A stretch of DNA of 64,000 bases from Mongoliibacter ruber (GTDB taxonomy: Bacteria > Bacteroidota > Bacteroidia > Cytophagales > Cyclobacteriaceae). This document shows, piece by piece, positions 36,694 through 44,279 of the stretch (positions are counted from its first letter, which is position 1; every line of letters begins with the position of its first letter). Both the position numbers and the translations under genes were made by a program. The stretch is taken from contig NZ_PVTR01000005.1 of the NCBI RefSeq assembly GCF_003003005.1, forward strand, positions 248,001-312,000, written 5' to 3'. A model generated the notes under the pieces. It did no database searches, was not told the DNA's origin, and saw only the letters and a list, made by a program, of their open reading frames with translations.

Positions 36694-36809
36694 TTGCTTT
36701 ACCCACAAAAAATTATTGGTATTAAGTATAAGAATTATTAACAAATCATCCGAACTATCGCTCAAAGTTTATCATAGATTTTTGGCGACAGTTCCTTTTT
36801 AATTGAAAA

Positions 36810-37844
36810 TCAAAATAAGTCATTAGTTGATTTAAATGTTATTATTTTCCTATTACCTATTTCTAATAACTCATAAAAGTATTCTTGATTAGCGATATTT
36901 AGTACTACTGGTTGATCAGTTTGATCAATAATTTCCCCTTTATTATTAAATTTGAAAATTATGTTGCGTGGATTTTCATCACTATTCATTTTCAATACAA
37001 GTAGAAATTGATTTTTATATACTTTTAAATAATCAAAATAAGATGCATTCGGATCATTCATAGGAATATAGTTTTCATTAAGCAAAGATTCCTTTTCAGA
37101 TAAGTTATTATTAGAATGAACTAAATCATAAACAAGATTCCATTTTTTTATCAATTTTTGATCCACAGTATAACAATACAAAATTTGGCTTTCCTGATTA
37201 AAAATGTAAATATTCTCGTCATGAGAACTTAATAGTACAGGTTTGTTAACATGCGTACTTATATGGAAGCTAGTCAATTCCATAATTTTTTTTGTTTCTA
37301 ATTCCAAAAGATATATTACAATATTTTTTTTATCTCCAATTCTTTCTATCCAAGTAACCCCAATTTTTTTTTTATCCAAAGGGAATATTTCAGCTCCAGG
37401 CAATGAAAATGGTATTTTAAGAGGAATGCTTTCGGAGGTTTCCCCGTCTGTCCCCATGAATTTTAATATAGGACCCTGTGCTGAATTTAGATAAAAAATA
37501 AGTTTATTTCCAATCTGATTTATGCTTTGAAGGAAGCCACTATATTGAATTTCTTTTGCTGAGATTTTTTTTTGTTCAAACAATTGTCTTCTCCAAACTT
37601 CTTTTCCATTTAGAGTAAATTTAAAGACCTGACCAGAATTAGGAGTAACTAAATAAATAAAATCAACATCAACATAAAAATATGCTCTTTTTCTGGCAAA
37701 CTTACCATACTCTTTTGTAATTAAACTATCCAGCAAGGTAATATCAATCGGCTTATTAAAATTAGCCGGACGCTGATTTTTTGATTGATTACAGCCGATA
37801 ACCATTATAAGAACTAGAAGGCTAAGAATTGTGTATTTTATCAT
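36810..37844 (-). CDS. beta-propeller-like lipoprotein in AT-rich island
   Basis: The 344-residue product has a lipobox (LLVLIMVIGC) and repeated beta-strand patterns such as AYFYVDVDFIYLVTPNSGQV, FKFTLNGKEVWRRQLFEQKK, NKLIFYLNSAQGPILKFMGT and NIYIFNQESQILYCYTVDQK. These resemble the 6-bladed propeller lipoproteins (BF3164-like) of Bacteroidota, but no blade carries a strict motif, so the fold is inferred. The reading frame is A/T-biased compared with its neighbours and has many poly-T tracts. It lies 9 bases after the CxxC lipoprotein gene, so they are co-transcribed. Function is unknown. Confidence 0.6.
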   Translation of the reverse strand: MIKYTILSLLVLIMVIGCNQSKNQRPANFNKPIDITLLDSLITKEYGKFARKRAYFYVDVDFIYLVTPNSGQVFKFTLNGKEVWRRQLFEQKKISAKEIQYSGFLQSINQIGNKLIFYLNSAQGPILKFMGTDGETSESIPLKIPFSLPGAEIFPLDKKKIGVTWIERIGDKKNIVIYLLELETKKIMELTSFHISTHVNKPVLLSSHDENIYIFNQESQILYCYTVDQKLIKKWNLVYDLVHSNNNLSEKESLLNENYIPMNDPNASYFDYLKVYKNQFLLVLKMNSDENPRNIIFKFNNKGEIIDQTDQPVVLNIANQEYFYELLEIGNRKIITFKSTNDLF

Positions 37845-37853
37845 AAATTTATT

Positions 37854-38258
37854 TTAATTAAATAAATTTATGATAAAAGAATCGCATTCTCCCTCCTTCA
37901 TTTGGTAAATTACAGGTGTATCATTAATAAGATTGAGATCTTTTGAAATTCCAACAATATCAAAATTCACTTTATTGAACAGACTATCCCCTAAGATAAG
38001 TTTAGCTTTCTTTTTGTTTCTAACCGATACTATAACAGAACCATCGTAATCCTTTAAAAACCAAGTGATGCGGCTTTTTAGTAATTCCGAGCAATTCGGG
38101 CAATTATCAAAGTCTACAAACATGTAAAAGCCACTTTTTTCAACATTTAAATTTTCTTCAATAACACCTAATCTCTTACATAAATCGAATTCGTTCTTTT
38201 CGGGTAATTTGCAACTTAAGGTGATAAGAAGTAAAAGAAATTTAATATCGATTTTCAT
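37854..38258 (-). CDS. small lipoprotein with thioredoxin-like CPNC motif
   Basis: The 134-residue product has a lipoprotein signal (IKFLLLLITLSC) and a short mature domain. The segment SGFYMFVDFDNCPNCSELLK places a CPNC pair after a beta-strand and before a helix, as in thioredoxin folds, but the protein is shorter than a full thioredoxin-like domain. The C-terminus NDTPVIYQMKEGECDSFIIN carries another cysteine. It overlaps the upstream DUF4221 gene by 4 bases and precedes the propeller-like gene by 9 bases. I do not recognise a named family. A redox or metal-related partner role for the neighbouring lipoproteins is possible. Confidence 0.6.
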   Translation of the reverse strand: MKIDIKFLLLLITLSCKLPEKNEFDLCKRLGVIEENLNVEKSGFYMFVDFDNCPNCSELLKSRITWFLKDYDGSVIVSVRNKKKAKLILGDSLFNKVNFDIVGISKDLNLINDTPVIYQMKEGECDSFIINLFN

Positions 38259-39415
38259 GAAAAATTATATAAATCTAAAGAAATATTGTCATCGGAAAGA
38301 TTTTGATAATCTATATTGGTTTTTGGAAAATATATGCCTTCTCTGCCTACAAAAAATAAAAACGGATTGTAGACCTTCCCTTCAAAAACTATTTCTTTAA
38401 TAACACTAAAATCATCACCTAACATAATTATCGAAAAGTCATTTTTTTGAAAACTATTCATTTCAATTCTTTCTTTATCATCTGGCTTTCTTCCAATCAA
38501 TGTGATTCTGTAATATACATTCCTAAATTTATCATAATAAACCCTTCCATAGTTTGTGTTTTTGATAAAGTAATCCATTTCAATTTGATATGAAGCGTTT
38601 GGAATAATAGGTTTGAATCCATTTGAAAATGAACTTTTTGCTAGGAATTTTTCTTTGAATTTGAATTCTGAATTATAAACAAAAATTGAATCTGAGGCTG
38701 GCCAAGAAAAAATCCAATTGCCTTCACTATCAGCTACCCTGTAATTTAAGGTGAGTAGAGTAGGAAAGGTAAGTCCAACCATTGAATAGGGATAACCTGT
38801 TTCGGCAAAACCATTTAGTTCACCTGTTTCTAAATTGTATTTGTATTGTGAAATAAAATTAGAAGGAAGTCCACTCGGTTTGATACCAGATTCAAATGTC
38901 CAATTGGTAACGAAAAAAGAGTTCTTGAAGAAATAAGTAGGGCTTGAAGGGTTAGATACATGGTTTATAATTTCAGGGGCTGACTTATTTATTCGGTTGG
39001 AAATCAATTCAAATTTTTTATTATTATAATTGAATGAAATAATTCGATCTAAATTGTATTGCTGAAGAAAGAATATAGAATCTAAATTATGAGCAACCAT
39101 GGAATAGGCACGAAAATTTTTAATTTCAGATTGGTTTTTCAGAGAAAACCTATCAATTAACCCTCCAAGATCTAAATCGTATACGTCTAATGAATTATTT
39201 ACTTTATTCAATACAAAAAACAATTCATCATTCTCATTTTCTCTAACTAATTCAAAATCAAACATCTCATAGGTTGAAACAGAATCCAATTTTACATTTA
39301 CAGTTTTTATTAAATAGCTTTTTGCATTTTCAATCGGAAAATTGGTTTCAGGATTACTACAACCAAGAAGGAAAAAGAACCAAACTGACAATACTCGCAC
39401 CACAATAAATTTCAA
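38255..39415 (-). CDS. DUF4221 family lipoprotein
   Basis: The 386-residue product has a lipoprotein signal (VLSVWFFFLLGC, lipidated C19) and a beta-strand-rich body. Segments such as ENDELFFVLNKVNNSLDVYD, AYSMVAHNLDSIFFLQQYN, YYFKNSF-like strands and YYDKFRNVYYRITLIGRKPD fit the DUF4221 family, which is probably a propeller. The start codon is TTG at 39415, with a stop codon close upstream; an alternative GTG would cut the n-region. It is the first full-length lipoprotein gene after the small peptide. A second DUF4221-like gene lies at 51856-52989. Composition is A/T-rich. Confidence 0.72.
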   Translation of the reverse strand: MKFIVVRVLSVWFFFLLGCSNPETNFPIENAKSYLIKTVNVKLDSVSTYEMFDFELVRENENDELFFVLNKVNNSLDVYDLDLGGLIDRFSLKNQSEIKNFRAYSMVAHNLDSIFFLQQYNLDRIISFNYNNKKFELISNRINKSAPEIINHVSNPSSPTYFFKNSFFVTNWTFESGIKPSGLPSNFISQYKYNLETGELNGFAETGYPYSMVGLTFPTLLTLNYRVADSEGNWIFSWPASDSIFVYNSEFKFKEKFLAKSSFSNGFKPIIPNASYQIEMDYFIKNTNYGRVYYDKFRNVYYRITLIGRKPDDKERIEMNSFQKNDFSIIMLGDDFSVIKEIVFEGKVYNPFLFFVGREGIYFPKTNIDYQNLSDDNISLDLYNFS

Positions 39416-39422
39416 GATTGTT

Positions 39423-39548
39423 TTAATTTTTATAATTGTCTTCGAAGTCCAATGATTGGATTTCAGTTACTTCTTTGTTAGCATTAAAATTATAAAGGTG
39501 AGGAAGTTTATCATTTGTAGCTAAACTAATTATAAGTACAATTATCTT
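39423..39548 (-). pseudogene. start-less 41-codon remnant, probable tail of a propeller lipoprotein gene
   Basis: Between the small peptide and DUF4221 there is an open 41-codon frame that begins right after a TGA and has no ATG, GTG or TTG. It reads KIIVLIISLATNDKLPHLYN then FNANKEVTEIQSLDFEDNYK and N. The LPHLYNFN-type segment resembles the C-terminal strand of 6-bladed propeller lipoproteins (my reading, not searched). The best explanation is a remnant left by deletion of a larger gene. A frameshifted continuation of the peptide gene is less likely, since their products do not look related. Confidence 0.35.
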
Positions 39549-39570
39549 TCACAATCCTCACCTTGACAAT

Positions 39571-39783
39571 TCAGTATATCACTTGGCCATTGCAAGTAGT
39601 AGGTGACCCAGCACATGCACCACTAGGAGTAGGTGATGAATTTACAACAAAGCCATCATCATCAATACAGATATATGCACCACTGACTGGATCATGACCA
39701 CAAAATGATTCATTAGCAAAAACAGATACACTGAATGATGTAATCATTAGAGAAACAAGCATGAAAGAAAACTTTTTCTTAAT
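39571..39783 (-). CDS. small secreted cysteine-containing peptide, possible non-standard start
   Basis: The first ATG (39762) gives 63 residues, MLVSLMITSFSVSVFANE followed by SFCGHDPVSGAYICIDDDGF and a tail SGACAGSPTTCNGQVIY. The signal peptide from that ATG lacks a basic n-region. Extending 7 codons upstream to 39783 restores KKKFSF, but the codon there is ATT, followed upstream by a stop. This suggests either a rare ATT start or a mutated ATG. The mature part (about 46 residues) has four cysteines and no recognised family. Small secreted cysteine-containing peptides are often next to propeller lipoproteins in Bacteroidota (NVEALA-like context, from memory). Confidence 0.55.
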   Translation of the reverse strand: MKKKFSFMLVSLMITSFSVSVFANESFCGHDPVSGAYICIDDDGFVVNSSPTPSGACAGSPTTCNGQVIY

Positions 39784-39820
39784 CTAATACATTAAGGTTT
39801 AAAATTTTATTAGCCTCAAT

Positions 39821-39841
39821 ATTATTATTATTATTATTATT
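39821..39841. repeat. ATT trinucleotide microsatellite (7 units) upstream of peptide gene
   Basis: Seven perfect ATT units run from 39821 to 39841, extended by near-matches on the left. On the peptide's coding strand they read AAT and sit 38-58 bases upstream of the ATT start at 39783, where the promoter or leader should be. Copy-number change would alter spacing in steps of 3 without touching any frame. Confidence 0.8.
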
Positions 39842-40105
39842 CAAACATTATCTTACATTTTTTATGTTTATAACCTATATCCTCAAAAGAGTTGCAAAGA
39901 AAAATATTCTAAAACCAGGAAAAAGAAAAATAATCATCTCAAAAATAAAATGCTTTCTATCAGCACATCTCATGGACAATCCGGATGAAAACTAAACCAA
40001 CTACCTAAGAGCTCGGCCAGCCGGGCTTTTTTTTATTTTTTTTATCAGAACTGCTTAAAGCCTTTCATAATTTAAAGCTATTTTTAGGTCTAACCCAAAA
40101 TTACT
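39842..40105. other. non-coding stretch left of the metallo-hydrolase gene
   Basis: Apart from the orphan terminator there is no convincing gene. The sequence is A-rich with CAGGAAAAAGAAAAAT-like purine runs, and a short GC-richer patch (CATGGACAATCCGGATGAAA) ahead of the terminator. This combination is what a small RNA gene would look like, but no promoter was recognised. Confidence 0.3.
40010..40043 (+). terminator. orphan Rho-independent terminator
   Basis: Stem AGCTCGG / CCGGGCT (40010-40016 with 40021-40027, one T-G wobble) closes loop CCAG and is followed by about 20 T-rich bases. It points along the plus strand, but no plus-strand gene lies within 3 kb upstream. It could end a small non-coding transcript from 39850-40010, or protect the hydrolase gene from upstream transcription. 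Confidence 0.6.
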
Positions 40106-41506
40106 ATGCAAGTAAAAATCAAATTTTTAGGAGGTGCCAAAACCGTGACCGGCTCCAGGTACCTCATTTATGCTGGATACTATAAAGTCCTGGTAGATTG
40201 CGGCCTTTTTCAAGGTTTAAAGGATTACAGGACAAGAAACTGGGAACCATTTCCCCTCAGCCCTTCTGAAATAGACGCTGTAGTGATTACTCATGCCCAT
40301 ATTGACCATTCCGGATATTTACCTAAACTAGTCAAGGAAGGGTTTAAGGGAAAAATATATTGCACAACACCAACTGCTGAATTGGTCAAAATTCTCTTGT
40401 TAGATTCCGGTAAACTACAGGAAGAAGAGGCACAGTACGCAGCCAAAAAAGGATATTCCAAGCATGAAAAACCGCTCCCCCTCTATACCAAAGAGGATGC
40501 TGAAAAAGTTTTCCCACTGTTATACAGTGTTGAATTCGAAGAAGAAATCATCCTGACAGACGCTGTGAAAATCTCCTTTTATAATGCCGGACATATCTTG
40601 GGTGCTGCCATAGTCAAAATGAAAATCAAAGGAGAGATTCAAGAGAAGAAAATCGTCTTCTCTGGAGATTTAGGCCGATACCATGACCCTATCCTCAATC
40701 CTCCAAAGAGATTACCATTTGCAGACATCTTGCTTTTGGAGTCTACTTACGGCAACAGAAAACAAACACATCATAAACCAGAAGAAGACCTTGCACGCGC
40801 AATCAGAGAAACCTACAGGAACGGAGGTGTGTCTGTCATCCCAGCTTTTGCGGTAGGCAGAACCCAGCTCATTTTATATTACCTGCACCTTTTGCAACAA
40901 AAAGGAAAAATTCCTGACATCCCCATTTATGTCGACAGTCCTATGGCCATCGATGTGACAAAGTTGTACAAAAGATTCAATCAGTACCATAAATTAGGAC
41001 CGGCCTTTGAAGATGATGGCAGCAACCCTTTTTTGAATAAAAATCTCCATTACTATCAAAGTCAAGAGGCCTCAATCTCCCTAAATGCCATCCGTGGAGA
41101 CGCCATCATTTTATCTGCAAGCGGTATGGCTACAGGGGGAAGGATTTTGCACCATCTTTACAACAGGCTGCCCAATGAACAAGACAGCTTTATCTTTGTC
41201 GGATATCAGGCAGAAGGAACAAGAGGAAGGAGGATCTTGGATGGAGAAAAAACGTCTCGCATGTATGGTATAGAAGTTCCCATTAAAGCCAAAACTTACT
41301 ACATTGAAGGGCTTTCTGCACATGCAGATCAAGAAGAGCTTGTTGAGTGGGCAGAAGGCTTCGCTACAAAACCGAAAATGACTTTTTTGGTACATGGAGA
41401 AAAAGAAGCTTCAGAAGGATTGGCCAATAGGCTAAAGGATGAATTGGAATGGAATGCCATAGTCCCCGAATATTTGGAAAGCTTTGTGCTTTTTGACGGT
41501 CTTTAA
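40106..41506 (+). CDS. MBL-fold/beta-CASP metallo-hydrolase with RMMBL tail (CPSF-like RNase)
   Basis: The 466-residue protein has a metallo-beta-lactamase N-domain with the zinc motif THAHIDHSG (H63, H65, D67, H68), then GHILGAAIV and IVFSGDLGRYHDP. It carries the beta-CASP insertion (LLLESTYGN and PAFAVGRTQLILYYL with PIYVDSPMAI) and a C-terminal RMMBL segment (GLSAHADQEELVEW, FLVHGEKEASEGL). This is the class of CPSF73/RNase J-like nucleases, and the short bacterial YSH1/Exo-like subgroup. No membrane or export signal is seen. The gene is monocistronic. Confidence 0.9.
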   Translation: MQVKIKFLGGAKTVTGSRYLIYAGYYKVLVDCGLFQGLKDYRTRNWEPFPLSPSEIDAVVITHAHIDHSGYLPKLVKEGFKGKIYCTTPTAELVKILLLDSGKLQEEEAQYAAKKGYSKHEKPLPLYTKEDAEKVFPLLYSVEFEEEIILTDAVKISFYNAGHILGAAIVKMKIKGEIQEKKIVFSGDLGRYHDPILNPPKRLPFADILLLESTYGNRKQTHHKPEEDLARAIRETYRNGGVSVIPAFAVGRTQLILYYLHLLQQKGKIPDIPIYVDSPMAIDVTKLYKRFNQYHKLGPAFEDDGSNPFLNKNLHYYQSQEASISLNAIRGDAIILSASGMATGGRILHHLYNRLPNEQDSFIFVGYQAEGTRGRRILDGEKTSRMYGIEVPIKAKTYYIEGLSAHADQEELVEWAEGFATKPKMTFLVHGEKEASEGLANRLKDELEWNAIVPEYLESFVLFDGL

Positions 41507-41610
41507 AGCCATACACTTTTACCCTAAAAATCGTTAAAACATAGTTTTAACTGAAAATTTTCTTGCCTTAATTTAAAAAACTCCCTAAATCGGACTTAAA
41601 TCCAAACTTA

Positions 41611-43269
41611 ATGATTTTGAATAGAAATAAAATCCAAAAATTATCCAATACGGCAATAGCCGCAATTGTAATTACATCCTCAGCTTGGGTATCAGGTTGC
41701 GCATCCTTAAAACCCGGCAGCACTATGTTGGTAGCAAGCCCAGCTGTAGAATCAAGAACCAATCCCCTATCAGAAGAGGAAAGAAAGAACTGGCATCACC
41801 TTGATCTCCTTCGGGACACCGTACCGGGAATGAGCGTCGATCGGGCCTATACCGATATCATTAAAAAGAAAAAGGGCAAACCTGTCATTGTAGCGGTGAT
41901 TGATTCTGGTATTGACCTCAACCACGAAGACTTGAATGATATCCTTTGGGTAAATTCAGGTGAAAGTGCCGGTACAGGTAATGATGATGACGGAAATGGC
42001 TTTGTGGATGATATCCATGGTTATAATTTTCTAGGTGAATCTTACAACGAACAATTAGAATTCACCAGAATTTTGAGGTTGGGGATTGGAGATGAGGACT
42101 ATCAAGCTCAAGCAAAAGCCAAGTTAGATGAGAAAATGACTGAAGTAACGCAGACGATCTCTCAAATTCAACCCATGCTTTCCGCTCTTGAAGAAGCAGA
42201 CATGGCTGTGCAAAAAGAACTGGGTAAAGAAGAGTATACCTTAGAGGACCTCAAGGGAATCGAAGCTTCAGGTCAACTTTCTATGCAGGTTGGCTTTTTG
42301 AGCCAAATGCTCAGCCGTGCTGATGACCTCAACGAGGTAAAAGAAAGCCTCTCTGGAGCCTATGACTACTATTCTGACCAGTTGAAATACAACCTTAATG
42401 TAGAATTTGATGGCCGTGATGTAGTAGGTGATGATCCTTATGATTATGATGATCAGGATTACGGAAATGGCAACCCAATACACAGAGTAACGGATGAAAG
42501 TCATGGTACACATGTGGCTGGGATCATTGCAGCAAATAGAAATAATGAATTGGGTATAAAAGGTGTAGCCCATAATGCACAGATCATGTCTGTAAGAGCA
42601 GTGCCTAACGGAGATGAATATGACAAAGACATCGCTTTGGCTATCAGATACGCTGTAGACAATGGAGCCAAGGTCATCAATGCAAGTTTTGGTAAATCCT
42701 TTTCTCCTAATGCGGATTGGGTGTATGACGCTTTGAAGTATGCTGCTGATAAAGATGTACTTTTCGTGCACGCGGCCGGCAATGATGCTTTAGATTTGGA
42801 TAATCCGGAAAACACCAATTTCCCTAACGACCACAAGTATGATAATGGAAACGAATTCACCAACAATGTCATCACTGTAGGCGCGATCGGTTCACAATAC
42901 GGAGCAAGGATGGTGGCACCATTCTCAAACTATGGGGCTAAAAATGTGGACGTTTTTGCACCTGGTGCGCAGATATATTCTACCATGCCAGAGGATGACT
43001 ACACTTACCAGAGCGGCACTTCTATGGCTGCCCCTGCTGTTGCGGGACTAGCAGCTTTGATTCGTTCATATTACCCAAAATTGACAGCCGAACAAGTCAA
43101 AAAAATCATCATGGAATCAGGCATCAGCCCTGAAGTGAAAGTAGGCGTAGGTGGTGATCTGTCAGCTTTATACTCGCTCAACGAAATATCCAAATCAGGC
43201 AAAATAGCTAACGTATACAATGCCTTGGTACTGGCAAATCAGGTATCCAAAGGAAAAGTAAATCTTTGA
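41611..43269 (+). CDS. S8 family (subtilisin-like) lipoprotein serine protease
   Basis: The 552-residue product has a lipoprotein signal (AIVITSSAWVSGC, C30). The full catalytic set is present: D98 in VIAVIDSGIDLNHEDL-like VAVIDSGIDLN, H298 in DESHGTHVAGIIAAN, oxyanion N391 in HAAGNDAL and S471 in SGTSMAAPAVAGLAALI. Between the Asp and His motifs lies an insertion of about 160 residues with a helical, coiled-coil-like part (about 165-260). After the DPYDYD region comes the standard domain. It is monocistronic and ends in a strong terminator. Acidic patches (DDDGNGFVDDIHGYNF) may bind calcium. Confidence 0.92.
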   Translation: MILNRNKIQKLSNTAIAAIVITSSAWVSGCASLKPGSTMLVASPAVESRTNPLSEEERKNWHHLDLLRDTVPGMSVDRAYTDIIKKKKGKPVIVAVIDSGIDLNHEDLNDILWVNSGESAGTGNDDDGNGFVDDIHGYNFLGESYNEQLEFTRILRLGIGDEDYQAQAKAKLDEKMTEVTQTISQIQPMLSALEEADMAVQKELGKEEYTLEDLKGIEASGQLSMQVGFLSQMLSRADDLNEVKESLSGAYDYYSDQLKYNLNVEFDGRDVVGDDPYDYDDQDYGNGNPIHRVTDESHGTHVAGIIAANRNNELGIKGVAHNAQIMSVRAVPNGDEYDKDIALAIRYAVDNGAKVINASFGKSFSPNADWVYDALKYAADKDVLFVHAAGNDALDLDNPENTNFPNDHKYDNGNEFTNNVITVGAIGSQYGARMVAPFSNYGAKNVDVFAPGAQIYSTMPEDDYTYQSGTSMAAPAVAGLAALIRSYYPKLTAEQVKKIIMESGISPEVKVGVGGDLSALYSLNEISKSGKIANVYNALVLANQVSKGKVNL

Positions 43270-43294
43270 TCAATAAAGTTTTGAATAAATTTAT

Positions 43295-43324
43295 AACCGG
43301 CCGATCTGCGGCCGGTTTTTTTTT
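43295..43324 (+). terminator. Rho-independent terminator after the S8 protease gene
   Basis: A 9-bp perfect stem AACCGGCCG / CGGCCGGTT (43295-43303 with 43309-43317) with a 5-base loop is followed by a run of T to 43324. It separates the protease from the thiamine operon. Confidence 0.88.
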
Positions 43325-43338
43325 GCCTTACGAATTCA

Positions 43339-43346
43339 TAACTTTG
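43339..43346 (+). promoter_or_regulatory. candidate -7 box for the thiamine salvage operon
   Basis: TAACTTTG matches the Bacteroidota TAnnTTTG box exactly. It sits immediately before the TPP aptamer, so transcription starting near 43351 would begin at the first stem of the riboswitch. No clear TTG is found at the expected upstream distance; only a T-run from the preceding terminator lies there. Confidence 0.45.
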
Positions 43347-43350
43347 ATTC

Positions 43351-43426
43351 GCTTTAGGGGTGCCTGTTCGGGCTGAGATCATACCCTTTGAACCTGATAC
43401 GGATCATACCGGCGAAGGAAAAAGTT
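43351..43426 (+). ncRNA. TPP riboswitch (THI element)
   Basis: The conserved THI-box segments are all present in order: AGGGGTGCC (43356-43364), GGCTGAGA (near 43371-43378), TACCCTTTGAACCTGATACG and GATCATACC then GGCGAAGGAAAA. P1 is formed by CTTT (43352-43355) with AAAG (43421-43424). The element binds thiamine pyrophosphate and represses the downstream genes. An 8-base segment at 43437-43444 (CAAAGGGT) is exactly complementary to ACCCTTTG at 43383-43390 in the aptamer, which could serve as the alternative pairing of the expression platform. The thiM start lies 61 bases after the aptamer. Confidence 0.96.
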
Positions 43427-43487
43427 CAGACAATACCAAAGGGTTATTGTGCTCCTAAAGTTTTTATCACCAAAATAAATATCAGAT

Positions 43488-44279
43488 ATGGAGTCAATAA
43501 TCAGTGCATTCAAAAAAGTAAAAGATCAAACCCCTCTTGTACAAAGCATCACCAATTATGTGGTCATGAACAACACAGCCAACGCATTGTTGTCTTTGGG
43601 CGCATCCCCCATCATGGCGCATGCCCGGTCCGAAATGGAAGACATGGTCAGCATAGTCGGTGCCTTGGTCGTCAATATTGGCACGCTCGATGAGTATTGG
43701 GTGGAAAGTATGTTGACCGCCGCTAAAAAAGCGAAATCTCTTCAAAAGCCTTATGTATTGGATCCTGTAGGTGCAGGAGCAACCACTTATCGCAATCAGA
43801 CATTGACACAGCTTATAAACTGCAAGCCTGACATCATAAGGGGGAATGCCTCCGAGATCATGTCATTGGCTAGTGTCAACATTCAAACAAAAGGCGTAGA
43901 CAGTACCAATACTTCAGATGAAGCTTTGGATGCGGGAAAAAGACTTTCCAATGAAACAGGGGCAGTAGTGTGTATTTCAGGCGAAGTGGATTACGTAATT
44001 CTGGGAGAAAAAATCGGCAAAGTCAAAAACGGTAACCCATTGATGGCAAAAGTAACAGGAATGGGATGTACGGCATCAGCTATAGTTGGAGCGTTTGCAG
44101 CGGTAGAAAAAGATTATTTTACAGCGACATTGGCTGCAATGACAGTCATGGGCGTAGCGGGGGACATTGCCGCTGAAAAGGCAGAAGGCCCCGGAACTTT
44201 ACAGTTACATTTCTATGACGCCCTTTATCAATTGACTCCAGAAAAATTAGAAGAAAAAGCAATCACTGAAATCCTTTAA
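43488..44279 (+). CDS. thiM: hydroxyethylthiazole kinase
   Basis: ThiM phosphorylates the salvaged thiazole 5-(2-hydroxyethyl)-4-methylthiazole. The 263 residues carry QSITNYVVMNNTANALLSLG (residues 19-38), ASPIMAHARSEMEDM, the ATP-site PYVLDPVGAGATTYRN and the C-terminal VTGMGCTASAIVGAF with the catalytic cysteine of the GMGC motif. Length is typical. It is the first gene under the riboswitch, and its stop overlaps the thiE start by one base. Confidence 0.95.
   Translation: MESIISAFKKVKDQTPLVQSITNYVVMNNTANALLSLGASPIMAHARSEMEDMVSIVGALVVNIGTLDEYWVESMLTAAKKAKSLQKPYVLDPVGAGATTYRNQTLTQLINCKPDIIRGNASEIMSLASVNIQTKGVDSTNTSDEALDAGKRLSNETGAVVCISGEVDYVILGEKIGKVKNGNPLMAKVTGMGCTASAIVGAFAAVEKDYFTATLAAMTVMGVAGDIAAEKAEGPGTLQLHFYDALYQLTPEKLEEKAITEIL

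Noticed and set aside
42268-42875. Long antisense frames within the S8 protease gene
   Set aside because: They are antisense to a well-supported protease with an intact catalytic triad and have no protein-like features of their own.
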